A stretch of 64,000 nt of DNA from Actinernus sp. WN-2022 (taxonomy: Eukaryota; Cnidaria; Anthozoa; Actiniaria; Actinernidae). Location of the stretch: NCBI GenBank assembly GCA_030867875.1, contig JAOWCC010000286.1:1-64000 (forward strand), written 5' to 3'. The notes under the pieces are model-generated. The model worked only from the letters and a program-made list of their open reading frames with translations. It was not told the origin of the DNA and ran no database searches. Made by a program: the position numbers and the translations under genes. Below, in pieces: positions 23,805 to 34,639 of the stretch. Position 1 is the stretch's first letter, and each line of letters starts with the position of its first letter.

Positions 23805-25530
23805 TCATGCTAACTGCATCAACATGGTCGTAAAACATATATCTACATCAGATGCAAATGTAGCCATGAAACAGAGAAGATACAGCCCGCAGTCTGTTTT
23901 GTTCTGCCCTGAGAAGGAATCCTCTTTCTTTCTTCAAGACTCAAGTGCCTGAATTCCGAAATATCAGTGCCAACTTTCTGGAACAAATCTAGCAGCACCT
24001 TGTGCACATATGGGCTGCTTCTATCCTGACAGAGAGAATCAAATTCCCTGTAGAACTTCGATGACAAGTCTATAACTGTACACCACTGGACAGTGAAATG
24101 GGGAAGATGAATCTGGTATAATCTGCAAATTTCGCACTGATGTCTTACCATGCCTTGGATGTTAGTATCAAGCCAATACGTATTTGTGACAAAAACGTGT
24201 TTCTTTTCCATTAGGAAGGACCCTATGTAATTAATAACGGAATCGTTTATCTGTTCCTGGGGTCTTAAGGTACGCAGGTCCTTGGCAGTGACGGTTCCAA
24301 ACAATGGTGTCATCAGCTATATCTCCCACCCAAATGTCTTCTAAACTGAACTGGAAATCCTTCTTCGTTTCCACGTCAGGTGCCTCTTTCACATTGATGG
24401 GTTGACTCTTTACGCCCTGTTTTTGAACACTTGCAGCTGCAAGATGTTGGTTGTCATGCGATTCTCTCTGGATATAGAGCAATCCTGCTAGTGGTGACAT
24501 ATGAGGTGGTCTTGTTTTACGACTGTCAAGGAGGATCACTTCATGTAAAAGCAAGGTAACAATGATATCCCTGGGTACGAATGAGGAGGGCATGATTCTC
24601 ACTAGCGTCAAAGAGACAGTCAGTGAATAAAATTCACCCAAATAAGAACTTGGCATGTTGTTCAATGCAGTTCTATCAAGAAGAGCTCTCAGAGAGGTAT
24701 CTAATCGTTGAAAGATGGAGTTCTTCATCAATGCTGCTTTCTCAATCACAAGAATGCTGTAGTCGCCGTCTAGGCAACTAAGGGTAAATATAATCCACGG
24801 CTAACTTCTGCTGCTCGCTCGAGCCATAGAACATCAGCTGCCAGGTCCAGATCTGATACAGTGAACAAAAGAGAACTGTTGCACGTGAATCCGACTGCAT
24901 TGTTCGACGCGCATAATCCACAATACGAACTGTATCTTTGTATCTGCATCACAAACGTTTAACCGCACTTGGGACTGAGTGCTCTCGGCGGTATGTCTTC
25001 CAATTATCTCCTGAAAGTACATCAGATTCTTTCGTTTCATCATTAGTATTTTGTCTGCCTGTTGTTCACATAGGAATATTCGAAGTGGCAACATAAACCT
25101 TGCCAACTGACCATCTTCATTTTCTATATGTTCGATCTTCTGCAAACATATGTCTTCAAGTACCTCTATAGGAAGTTGGATCAACGGAATACTCAATGCC
25201 CCTTGCTTCCTCTGACCAGTCAGAACAGCAGGAGATACAGAGGGCTGAGACCTCTGACCAGTCAGTACAGCAGGCGTTGTTGCGGGTTGAACCCCAGATG
25301 GACAAGACGTAGCAGTGCCTGCTGTAGCAGGAGGAGTTGCATTAACAGACAAATTCTGAAATCAAATTTTGGATACTCTCTAGTGAGAGATTGGGAGTCG
25401 AAGAAAGTGCAGAATTATCCTTTGCAGAGTATAGTACCATCTGGCCACTAAATATAGATTTCACCATAACTTCTCCATGCGAGTCTACTTCCATCTTGTA
25501 CATTCCTCCTGGCATTTTTTTCCTTTATGA
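23805..25530 (-). pseudogene. Decayed multi-exon gene with F-box-like and Ulp1 protease-like parts
   Basis: Minus-strand pieces in order: MPGGMYKMEVDSHGEVMVKS (from about 25525); after a TTTCAG acceptor, a Pro/Thr-rich stretch then IQLPIEVLEDICLQKIEHIE (F-box-like); from 24778 SILVIEKAALMKNSIFQRLD; and at 24313-23805 a C48/Ulp1-like domain. The last reads AKDLRTLRPQEQINDSVINY, TNTYWLDTN, VQWCTVIDL and REFDSL with the catalytic Asp. One base shift restores TKTDCGLYLLCFMA with the catalytic Cys. The usual catalytic His (HW) is Gln (QW). Ulp1 enzymes cleave SUMO-like tags, and Ulp1 domains are also frequent in DNA transposons. Dead as written. Confidence 0.5.
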
Positions 25531-26844
25531 CCCCAACGACATTCAGTGGTTCGAAGAGGTCAGCTCAGGTAAAAAGAGAGCCCTCACTTTGATGATTACG
25601 GATGAATACCCCTAAATTCTCTCTCTTTGGCTTTCAGAAAACTTTATGCTTTCGCTGGATAGTGCATCGGGCAGAATGCTATTGTTTTCGGCGACATGTA
25701 CTTACGGCTGCAAGATATAATTGAGGTCGGCATAATTATGAGTAACACTTATTAGTTATTCAATAAGATGATTGTAATTGGCTACTCAGTGATCAGTGTG
25801 GGAATACCCTACTTCCACATCACATTAATTACACGTCAATCACTTTGAGTCACTTTCTGTTATAGGACTATGAAAATCCCATATGCGATTAACGACTTGT
25901 TAGTAATTATCGAAGTAATGTTATATTGGTCAGGGATCGATCAGGAGGTGACTGTTCGAAAGAGTGACGGCTTTACTTCCACTGGCAGCTGAATCAGACA
26001 AACAAACAAATTACTCTGGTTATCGCGGGAATGCAGTGATAGAGTGAGAAGATTTTGCTTTAAAGGAAAACATTAACAATCGCCCTACTTTTAATAAGCC
26101 CTGTGGAAAATGTCGATATTTTGCGAAACAAAATATTTCATCGAAAAGAGGACACAAAAAAGCTGTCCCATTAAAAAAAAAAAATTCTTTTCTAATTCTC
26201 ACCTTTTTTGCCAGTGTACCACTTGTACCGCTATTTTTTTGTGTCTGTACCACTTGTACCGATATAATTCTGGCCTCTCTGGACATTCTGATCCCTTCTA
26301 TAGGGCCAAGGGGTTAATGGATATTATCTGGAACAGCACAATTAAAATATTATACAACTTGTTTAGTATTATTTGACATATACAGGGTTGCTCTTTGCTG
26401 CTTGTAAACCTAGACCTGGTATTTATTATTCTAAATTTGATTGTATTTTAATTGCTTGCTCTTATTGGTTGCTACAGGCTTATAACATATAAACATATAT
26501 TTATTGTAAATTATTATCCAAGCAGACTGTAATTCAGTATGAGAGGAATATTTACATCTTTTTCTTATTAACAGTAACATATATATATACTAAACATATA
26601 TATATTCTTCAAACAAATGTAACTGATAACAAGCCTAATTACAGGAACGAATAAATTGGCACCATAACTGGGTCTCAGTTTTGTTCTAAATGGGGCGGTT
26701 GGGTACTCCTGTCAACTTGATACGAGAGTCCTCCTGGTATTCCATTGTAATTGCAATTATAACATATCCTAATGTCCATGTAATATGAAACAGTGTGCAA
26801 TATAAATTAAAAGATTTCTCAGTTTCAGCAGCCTGCAGTATTTA
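25531..26844. other. Non-coding region
   Basis: About 1.3 kb with no supported gene. It holds a poly-A tract at 26174-26184 and AT-rich microsatellite-like DNA near 26577-26600. Confidence 0.4.
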
Positions 26845-27334
26845 TTACAACTGTTCTCTGACAAAAAATCTGATGTGGCTCAGACTCCCAGAACAAAACA
26901 GAATGGATCCCTCCTTGTCTTTTTCTGTCAGTTGTTCCCTTGCAATCACTGGATCGCACAGATGGTACCTGATGCCCTGAATATCCAAAACCATCAACTG
27001 TTGGTTGGACCTCTCATGTGTGTAGTAAACAAAAGCCTCAGCCTTAGGCTGACCTCGTCTACGTCATTCCCACAGATGGAGCAATCGTTGTTTACATACT
27101 TTTCAAATATTTCCCCATCTATGGACTCCTCTAGTGTAATTAATTCTCCATTGAGAGTGGAAAAATAAACTTTCGTATACGTGACAGTTTTCCCGAATTC
27201 AAGGATCCATGTTCTGGGCAAAGTTCCTCGCAATGGCGTTCATTTGCACAGCCTTCCTGGTATGTGCCTCAGTTGACTGGAACAATGCCTCAATTTCCGC
27301 GACTCTCTCCTGTTTGTACCGTTTCAAGACACAG
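26845..27334 (-). pseudogene. Alpha-kinase domain fragment
   Basis: The minus strand reads, with two frame changes, KRYKQERVAEIEALFQSTEA and AVQMNAIARNFAQNM; then TVTYTKVYFSTLNGELITLE and FEKYVNNDCSICG; then KAEAFVYYTHERSNQQLMVL, DIQGIRYHLCDPVIAREQL and GSILFCSGSLS, ending with TAA at 26845. LMVLDIQG followed by a DP-I motif is the hallmark of the alpha-kinase catalytic domain (eEF2 kinase, TRPM6/7 and vWFA-kinase class), whose members phosphorylate residues in helices. Frame breaks near 27205 and 27040 and the absence of the N-lobe start mark it as a broken copy. Sequencing error could explain single shifts, but two in 200 bases favour decay. Confidence 0.75.
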
Positions 27335-27848
27335 CCATGAGGACATTGGTTGCCATGGAAACGGATCTCGAACTTGGAAAAAACGAAAAAAATATGGTCT
27401 GAAATGGCTTAAAATGACGTTTCATGGCAAGAAATGCATGGGATTTTTCAAAATATTTTGGACTATTTTTGTTTTTGGATCCTTGGTTAGGCCTGTCCCA
27501 AAGATGCTCCAAATTCTCTAAAAAGATGCTCGAAAAAGCTTGAAAAGTTGCCCAAAAGATGCTCCAAAATTCAGAAAGTTGCTCTAAAGTTGCTAAACAA
27601 AATCCTTAGATTTCTGATGTTGCCAATGATATCGACCGTAATAAAATGTCTCTCTACACAACCAAGGTCAGGATTGATACTTTTTTTAATCATTCACAAT
27701 AATACAAACAATTAATGCAAGTTTTTCTTGACATCTGAAACCAAAATCAATCAATCTCCAACCATGTGGTATAAAATGTACTGAACAAAACCAGAAATTT
27801 AATATTTACAACTCATCTGTAAACAGCATAAATATATACAAACTGAAA
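27335..27848. other. Non-coding stretch
   Basis: No gene supported. It contains a repeated word AAAGATGCTC(C/G)AAA at 27500-27600. Confidence 0.35.
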
Positions 27849-28255
27849 TCAGGCATCGCGCTTGTTGCTGTTGTACCTCAGCATGACTGACACCTCAACT
27901 CCAATGTTCCATCTTGCTGCTTGTTGAATGCATTCTGGAGCAAACTGAAAACCCTCTGCTGAAGCAGAACTAGGCTGTACTAACAAGATCTTCTTGGTTG
28001 CTGCAGACCAATTTGGTAGTGTCAGCTCATGATTGGACCACCACTGCACCTTCCCCTCTTCTGAATCAAGTGCTACACCATCAGCAATAGCAAGGTAGAT
28101 AGGAAGCTCTTGGACAAGCTCTGCTATAAAAGCATTAGAAAAAAAATCAAAATTGCTTTAGTTCCTGAACTGAGGCTGCATTGGGATGGAGTTCTTGTAC
28201 TTTCAGCGGACAACATAACCGAGCAGCCTTGAATGCACGGACCGTATCAGAAAAT
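27849..28255 (-). pseudogene. hAT transposase C-terminal (dimerisation) remnant
   Basis: On the minus strand: VKFSDTVRAFKAARLCCPLK, a stop, then ELVQELPIYLAIAD, VQWWSNHELTLPNWSAATKK and ILLVQPSSASAE. A one-base shift gives RVFSLLQNAFNKQQDGTLE, and the frame returns at VSVMLRYN. PSS-A-ERVFS is the core of the hAT dimerisation domain. No upstream RNase-H-like catalytic region is present. It directly follows the cysteine-protease-like remnant at 28257, and the two may be separate insertions. Confidence 0.75.
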
Positions 28256-28256
28256 T

Positions 28257-29082
28257 TCACACTGAATTTTCGCTGGTAATACCTAAAACCATTAATATAA
28301 CAGCTCTATAATCGTCATGTCGATGACTGTCGACAACAACAATCAAGTCTGCCAGTGCAAGTATCAGGACGGTTTTACCATCGGCAATAAACATGGCTGG
28401 GCTGACGTTAGAGCTGGCAAACAAACGTGACTTCTTCATGCACGTCACAGACACGGACTGGTAATGGTTGTGACATATCAACATCGATACAGGGGCCAGC
28501 CACCATTGCAGCTTCGGCAGCTGACAAAACTCGTTGCGGCAAGCTATCGCGACAGCGGTCATATAGCTGATTACCGATTCTTATTCCTGCACACATGAGC
28601 TTTATCCAAAGAGGAGAAAGGGAATAAGACTCGTCAGTAGTTAGCCCAAGCTTTGTTAACCCAAGTTTTGTTGCGCCATCTGCAAGGACAAGTGCAATAA
28701 CACTACAAGCACTACTACCAGTACGTCTATCGAGTGTTGACTGGCTAAATGCGATTGGGAATTTCCAGATGGAAACGTCCGATCCAGTACATTTTCTCAC
28801 AGGTACAGGGCCAATAGCGGTTTCTTGCTCAACTATTGTACTAAGGGAAAGGTGGCACTGATCCTCATCACGAGTGGACCCGTCTTCTTCGTCACTTTCG
28901 ACGGGATCTACGAGTGTTGTGTCTCCCTTTACATCCCAGTCACTGGTTTCTTGTGTTGCCTTCATTAACTGTGAGCCTGCATCCTGCAATTGGGTCTTGC
29001 AGAACACTAAGCCTTTATACAAACACGCAAGTTTTCCTCTTAGCACTACAGGAGATTCAGATGACGTCACATATTTGGAAAC
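28257..29082 (-). pseudogene. Cysteine-protease-like gene remnant (unnamed family)
   Basis: After a TTTCAG acceptor at 29083 the minus frame runs VSKYVTSSESPVVLRGKLAC to WKFPIAFSQSTL, then RTGSSACSVIALVLADG, LWIKLMCAGIRIGNQLYDRC and VDMSQPLPVRVCDVHEE. A shift near 28430 continues with FIADGKTVLILALADLIVVV and DSHRHDDYRAVILM. The order SACS(V/T)I, then DSH-H-D in a beta-rich end, resembles a papain-fold peptidase (Cys, His, Asp), but this is inference and no named family is claimed. It lies downstream of the KDZ gene on the same strand and could be its partner ORF. Confidence 0.35.
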
Positions 29083-29839
29083 CTGAAATGGTACGTACGA
29101 GTACACATGTATAATCAGAAACGGTATGTCAAACAATATTCAGAAAATGTACTGAATTGGGTTAGGGGTTTGGAGGGCCGATATTCTACAAATGTAATCG
29201 GTGGACACATGAAAATAACATCTAATCATGTTATAAATAGAAATCTAGTATCAGTACTGAAAAAGGAGCTAATTTGATATGAGGATTGAATTAGGCGAAA
29301 TAAGGATCAAAGCAAACAGTAAAAGCCAGTTTTAATGCTGAAGCTGGTCATTACGATCCGACAGGTTGGATTATGAATTGTGTTCAACCATGAACCAGTA
29401 AAAACATGTGCACACCGTTACTATTGCAACCTATTACACATAAGGTGCTTACTTACTACGCTCAAGTATTGCTATAAATATCAATACCTTGTCAACATCT
29501 GCAACATCGGTTTCGTCACATCATCTGGGACAAGCGAGTCTTGCTTGAAAGAGCTGGAGTTTCTTACACCTAAAAGGAAAAATGAAACTGATTTAAAGGA
29601 AGAGTATTTTGCTGTCGACAAATGGTATACATTTTGTTTTGTATGGTTGACTGATCTTTCACTTTACAAAAGTTACAGTCTGTACATTTATTCCCAAGCC
29701 TATCACCTGGCAAGATAACCTTAAACGTATATCAAGGCAATCAAATTGAACATTTAAACGTTGCTTTTTACCTTTTAATGTCTCCTTTATGACTTTGATT
29801 TCGTTTACAATAGAAGGAATTTTAAAAGATGACTAAATT
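29083..29839. other. Intergenic / possible terminal KDZ exons
   Basis: No firm gene. Minus-strand 29820-29770 (VNEIKVIKETLK) could be a last coiled-coil exon of the KDZ gene. Confidence 0.3.
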
Positions 29840-32660
29840 ATGATGAACTGTTTCATCTCATTCAGCACAAGGTCCACTTCTTCTTTCCATCTTTTAGCCA
29901 CTTGAAATGATTCTACGACACGACTTTTGACTCTCACCGGGGTGCCTAAATAAATGAAACCAATATGAATGCCACGAAATCAGAGTTCTAGTTTTAACGG
30001 AATAAACTAAGACACTTTGATTTAAATGCATATAAAACTCAAAAGCATGTGTTACTTTAGTACAAATGGACTGCAAATGGCATCGTTAGTGACTATACAT
30101 TGTATTGCTTCATCGGTCTTTGAAGATAGTTGAAAGACAAAGCATATATTTGCAATACTATGACAAATAATAAAAGTACCACAAGCAGCAATATGATATC
30201 CTTATTTATACGGTAACAAAGGGTGAGGATCTTTCATTGTTATGACAATTTTACAATGTTCAATGTATATAAGCACACGTTTATACCTTCAAGGCATCCT
30301 TATCAGGCAAACTGTCCCGTCTCAACATCGAGCAGTTGAACAGGGGATGTTCCATCCATGCCATTGTACTCTTCCACGAGGGATCGTAATTTGGCCTTGT
30401 TGTCTGCGATTCTCTTGCGCAAACGAGTACGTTGCTTTGACGTATCTAATTTTAATTAAAAATAATAATATATGCATGCAGAGGTATGGAATTGATATTC
30501 GTCAGTATGAACTCAAAAATGAGAATTTCAATTCTGTAGCGCATACATGTACATGCCTTATTATGTTTATTTCATAAGCAATACTTATAATCTCAGTATT
30601 CCTGAATCAATATTAATACCCTATATATACAGCAGAAATATAGGGAATGAAAAACAAGAGTGATGAAAAAGAGTGACGAAAAACAATACACACAGTATTA
30701 TCCTTAACATACGAACAACACATTTTACCAAATCGAACCTATGAAAATAGTACACAATTATCCATTTTAAGTTTAAAAAAATAACAATACCAGCTAATTT
30801 ATTCATCGATCACGTCTGCAAAGAAGAAGAATACAACATCTCCATTCGATGTTGAATCTTGGTGATTTCATTTCCATCCTTCCTGGACACCTCATTTTCT
30901 AAAACAAAAGAAGATACATGTATATACATTTTATAAACAGAATTGATTTAGACAGGCAATACTGAAAATAAGCATACTAGATGTCAAACTTGACAATCAT
31001 GGCTCAGAAAATACACACGTGTAACATTTGTATGGTACTATCACACTGATGTTTATAAGACATAATTTGAAAGGTTTTTGTCATTCATCAGCCAGCTTTC
31101 ATATACAAAATACATGGAAATGTTAATATATGTAATGCAATGTACCTCTGGCATGTTGAATGACTCATCTTTCCATTTGTTAAGGTCTAACTTGTCCCTG
31201 TGAAGGCCATACTCTAATGCTACATCGGTAGACTCCTCTTTTCAGTTGTGGCCATCATTTTCACAGCCTAAAAGAAATTAACACTAGCTTCTATTTTTAT
31301 AGAAAAAAATATGTTCTGTTTTCAGAAGAAAGTTTTAATTCCTTTGTACAAATATCAAATTTCAGTAAATGCTACATTTTAAATGAACCTAAATTACAGT
31401 CCTGATTACATTCTGCAAAAAAATGCATCACAATTCATTATTAATACAATTATTTTGGAAATATTGCACTTACCCGTACATATCGATTACTTAGGTTATC
31501 TACCATGTTTGTAACCTTTCGCTTATTCCACGCCAAAGCATGTTCAGTGAGAAGCTCATCACGGCCTGTAAAGAAAATGTAAAAGAAATACCAATGGTAT
31601 CATCATGATATCATGAGGATCATTGATTCCAACAGAACCTGCTGACTGAAGCTGCTGGTACTGTTGCCTAGTCTTCTAATGAAAAGCAGTTCAAGTCACC
31701 TCTTGTAGGGCTTTGTGCCAACTATTCTAAAACTTACTAAAAAGCCTGCTTAAAAAGTACTTTATTTAAAAAAACCTAAAATATATTTGCATTATTTACA
31801 TTAAACATAATTTTATAAAGTACAATTATATAAAATAATCAATTTACACTCTGGAAGCATGTATTTGGTTGTATTCCCACATCTGGACATGTAAGAGTTA
31901 ATTTGCTCAACTTCCTCGCCTGTGGATGCTGCACTTCCATCCTGTCACCTTACCCCCTAAATGATCTGTAATAAAACATTAACATACAGTATATGTAACG
32001 TACAAAATATTAGACAGACAAAGTTTTTTTTGGTATTTATGGCATGTACATTGTATAAGTAATGTACAGGCACCATTATTAACCATCTGAAATCAATAAA
32101 ATGAGCATGTACTGTACATGTAAATTTGAGAAGATTTATTATACATCAAAATAATGCACAAACCAACAGCTGCTTTCATTGTTATGCAAACACTGCCAGC
32201 AGTTTTTCTGTTATCTATGGCTGTAAAAAAATTTAATCAGCTACTTTATATAACTATCCTTGTTTCTGCAGACAATAGCATTACAAATATAATTTGTATG
32301 GATAATATTATTACCTGACAAGACCAGCTATGAGCCTTTGCATGCATCACTGACAATGCAGGCTTCATAACACACCCAGCCAGCAGCCCAGCCCGTCGTG
32401 CCCATTTCCAATAATGACAGACTACATCTTCCCAGAAGAACTTCACATTTGCAGGCTGCATTTTTTTCAGCTGGATGTAATGGGCATAACCATAGATTTC
32501 TCCCTGGTACATGTTAACTGTCCATTGAGCCAAGCCATGTCTGCATCCTGCAATCTCTAATCCCGTCTCGTCCTGCTTGGTCTTCTTCTTTAGCTTATTT
32601 CCTGCTGATTTCCAGTGTGTTTCACCACATTTGTTCTCATTGTTGGAAGTAGTGGTTGTA
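29840..32660 (-). pseudogene. KDZ-type transposase gene, multi-exon, decayed
   Basis: Minus-strand exons with GT-AG borders: about 32645-32315 (NNENKCGETHWKSA, DETGLEIAGCRHGLAQWTVN, MYQGEIYGYAHYI, VKFFWEDVVCHYWKWA, ALSVMHAKAHSW); 31965-31848 (QDGSAASTGEEVEQINSYMS, RCGNTTKYMLPE); 31565-31474 (RDELLTEHALAWNKRKVTNM, donor GTAAGT); 31267-31146 (DVALEYGLHRDKLDLNKWKD); 30898 to about 30793; 30449 to about 30292 (KRIADNKAKLRSLVEEYNGM); 29946 to about 29840. CRHG and the MHAKAHSW/GEEVEQ-NSY blocks are typical of KDZ (Kyakuja-Dileera-Zisupton) transposases. Frameshifts in exons 2 and 4 and stops near the end show decay. The N-terminal zinc-binding part is absent, cut off by a LINE scrap and a Tigger remnant upstream. 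Confidence 0.75.
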
Positions 32661-32817
32661 GTGTTCATTCTTTGCCTTGGTTTTTAGTCGACTGAGTAGG
32701 TTTGAGTATTGTATATATTTTTTTACCTTTCGTGGTTCTTTACTTAAGAAGTGGGAATGGTACATTTTTTGCTTATTTTTTTTCGATGCAAGTAGTCCTT
32801 TTGATATCCAGGGTTTA
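32661..32817 (-). mobile_element. LINE scrap (endonuclease-RT linker)
   Basis: The minus frame KPWISKGLLASKKNKQKMYH and YSNLLSRLKTKAKNEHYNHY is the conserved linker between endonuclease and RT in CR1/Jockey-group LINEs. It is joined upstream, at about 32817, to the Tigger frame (TTLPTIISNYKL), and downstream to the KDZ gene, so both ends are junctions. Confidence 0.7.
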
Positions 32818-33315
32818 GCTTGTAGTTGGAAATAATTGTTGGCAGAGTTGTCTCGTCCCAAGATGCGGTCATTTGAGGGGTTCATGACTTTCCTTCTCCA
32901 GCAACAGTCTTAAACGTGACAGTGTGTCTTTTTTCCAACGGTCAAGCCAGCCATTGGAACCCATAAAATCTTCAATCTGGAGCTCTTTCGCAAATAGAAC
33001 TGCCTTCTCTTTAAGCAACGTACCGCTAACTGGAACATTTCACTCTCTTGCATTCATAAACCACTTGTATATCGCTTTATCTAAAGATTCAAAACTTGCG
33101 CCTTTCAGCTTCAGTGTCTTTGGACATTTACCAATTTCGAAAGCAGCTGAAATCTTCTCTTTGCTCTTCGCCCACGTGGATAAAGTGTTTAAAGGAACGC
33201 CATACGTTTTTCCTACCTCTTTCTTTGCTACGCCCTTCTCAATGTCTTTGAGAGCTTTGTATTTCTCCTCCAAAGATTTAGTAGCAATCTTACGCTTGAG
33301 AGACTTCTCCGACAT
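32818..33315 (-). pseudogene. Tigger/pogo transposase N-terminal part
   Basis: From an ATG at 33315 on the minus strand: SLKRKIATKSLEEKYKALKD, GKTYGVPLNTLSTWAKSKEK, then YKWFMNARE. A single TGA stop separates this from NVPVSGTLLKEKAVLFAKEL, FMGSNGWLDRWKK. A one-base shift yields HTVTFKTVAGEGKS and MTASWDETTLPTI. This is the CENP-B-type double helix-turn-helix DNA-binding half of a Tigger transposase. The DDE catalytic half is missing, cut at about 32817 by LINE DNA. The matching terminal repeats lie upstream at 34110-34333. Confidence 0.8.
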
Positions 33316-33529
33316 TTCTAAGCATTATTGTTGAAATTCCTCAATGAATGCGGGTTTTCACTGAAATAACCGGAAACAATGGCCAAACTAAAACATAAGG
33401 GTCTTTGTACAATTTTACAAGGTGTGAACGTGACCGTCAAAGGAACATCCGGTTTGACTGTAAAACACTACAGTCCAGTATTAAAATAGCATTTGAGAGC
33501 TGCTTGGAGCTGCAACTTGACGTTACCTA
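33316..33529. promoter_or_regulatory. Shared upstream region of divergent Tigger and HIRAN-like genes
   Basis: 214 bases separate the two start codons, which face away from each other. No TATA box is obvious. The arrangement implies a bidirectional promoter if either gene is expressed. Confidence 0.35.
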
Positions 33530-33898
33530 ATGGCTTCCGTGCAAAAGTCTGAAAATATCGTCTTTTACAACCTGGACTCTTATATCAAAGGATATCATGT
33601 GTACCAAGAAGTTTGGTCCCCGGAGCTTCTTGAGGAGCTAAACGCTGTACCAGAACCAAGCAATAGTGTCGACAAGTATGCGGTATGTGTGCTACATTCT
33701 GGCGAAGTTGTTGGGCATTTAATGAAAGGCAAATCTGGCCGTTTTGCAAAGACTATTTTCTACTTTTTGCGGGCCAATAAGCTGAACTCCTGCACTGTGG
33801 TGGTAACTGGCAAGGCAGTTAACCGTGGCGATGGAGAAGGCATGCAGGTGCCGTGCACGCTGCATTTCAAGGGACAGAAGAAATTTATTGACAGCTAA
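33530..33898 (+). CDS. HIRAN-like single-domain protein
   Basis: An intact 122-codon ORF reads YNLDSYIKGYHVYQEVWSPE, AVPEPSNSVDKYAVCVLHSG, EVVGHLMKGKSGRFAKTIFY, VVVTGKAVNRG and QVPCTLHFKGQKKF. GYH-Y near the start, EP-N--D--AV, then VGH--P/K-like turns are the layout of the HIRAN fold, which in larger proteins binds DNA 3' ends. The ATG at 33530 is chosen because the homology starts soon after it. It has no introns and no stop or shift, unlike all its neighbours. It lies between the Tigger transposase and the Tigger terminal repeats, divergently transcribed, so it is probably carried by that transposon. Other reading: an unrelated retrogene. Confidence 0.6.
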   Translation: MASVQKSENIVFYNLDSYIKGYHVYQEVWSPELLEELNAVPEPSNSVDKYAVCVLHSGEVVGHLMKGKSGRFAKTIFYFLRANKLNSCTVVVTGKAVNRGDGEGMQVPCTLHFKGQKKFIDS

Positions 33899-34109
33899 GC
33901 GGCAAAGCTTGATGAAAGCTGGTTGAATGGATCCTTTGTTTCCCTTTGATTCCTGTTGACACCGCTTATCACGTACAATATTCTCACAGGACTGAACTGA
34001 CACGTTTTATGTAACGTAAAACCAAGAAACTAGAGAAGTTAACACAAAGAATACATGCTGCTTCAAAATAAATTCAATGTTCTGAAGTACGCTTTGTCTC
34101 GTTACGTCT

Positions 34110-34333
34110 TGATAAACGAGGTTCGAGTTCTCGAGGGTAAAATTATAAGGAAAATGACCTGAAGGGAAACAAAAATTGCTTCGAGTTAGCGGGAGGTTCG
34201 AGTTATCGCGGGTTCGAGTTACGGAGGGTAAAATTACATTAAATGTATGACGCAAATCCAGAGGAAATCAATTTTGGTTCGAGTTAGCGCGTACTTCGAG
34301 TTACCGACGGTTCGAGTTATCGGGATTCAACTG
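34110..34333. mobile_element. Tigger/pogo terminal region with TTCGAGTTA repeats
   Basis: Seven copies of GTTCGAGTTA(T/G/C)CG or close variants lie in 220 bases, ending at GGGATTCAACTG followed by TA (34334-34335). Read inward, this is CAGTTGAATCCCGATAACTC, the usual style of pogo/Tigger termini starting CAG with a TA target. It is the 5' side of the transposase at 33315. The other end of the element is missing. Confidence 0.65.
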
Positions 34334-34339
34334 TATATA

Positions 34340-34639
34340 CTTACCAGATGATTCTGCCTCGAGATCCGATAAATTGCTGGCTAGCTTTCGACCCCCGCGT
34401 ATTACAATCATCGAAACTGCTCTCACAAATTTTAGGGTGTTATAACCACTTGCTGTCACAAACCGTAGGAGAATCAAGTGCACAGAATTCCGAATGAAGA
34501 AAAACGATGAAAGATTGAACGATTTATCCACAACAACAACTCATCCAGTGGTTAATTTGTTCATAGCGGCCTTGGGAGAAAAAGAAATCACGTCCTGCAG
34601 ACTGGAGTTACGTAACGATAGCAATGTAAAAAAAACACG
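34340..34639. other. Non-coding stretch
   Basis: No gene supported. Confidence 0.35.

Noticed and set aside
26875..27168. Plus-strand 97-codon frame
   Set aside because: Antisense shadow of the alpha-kinase fragment.
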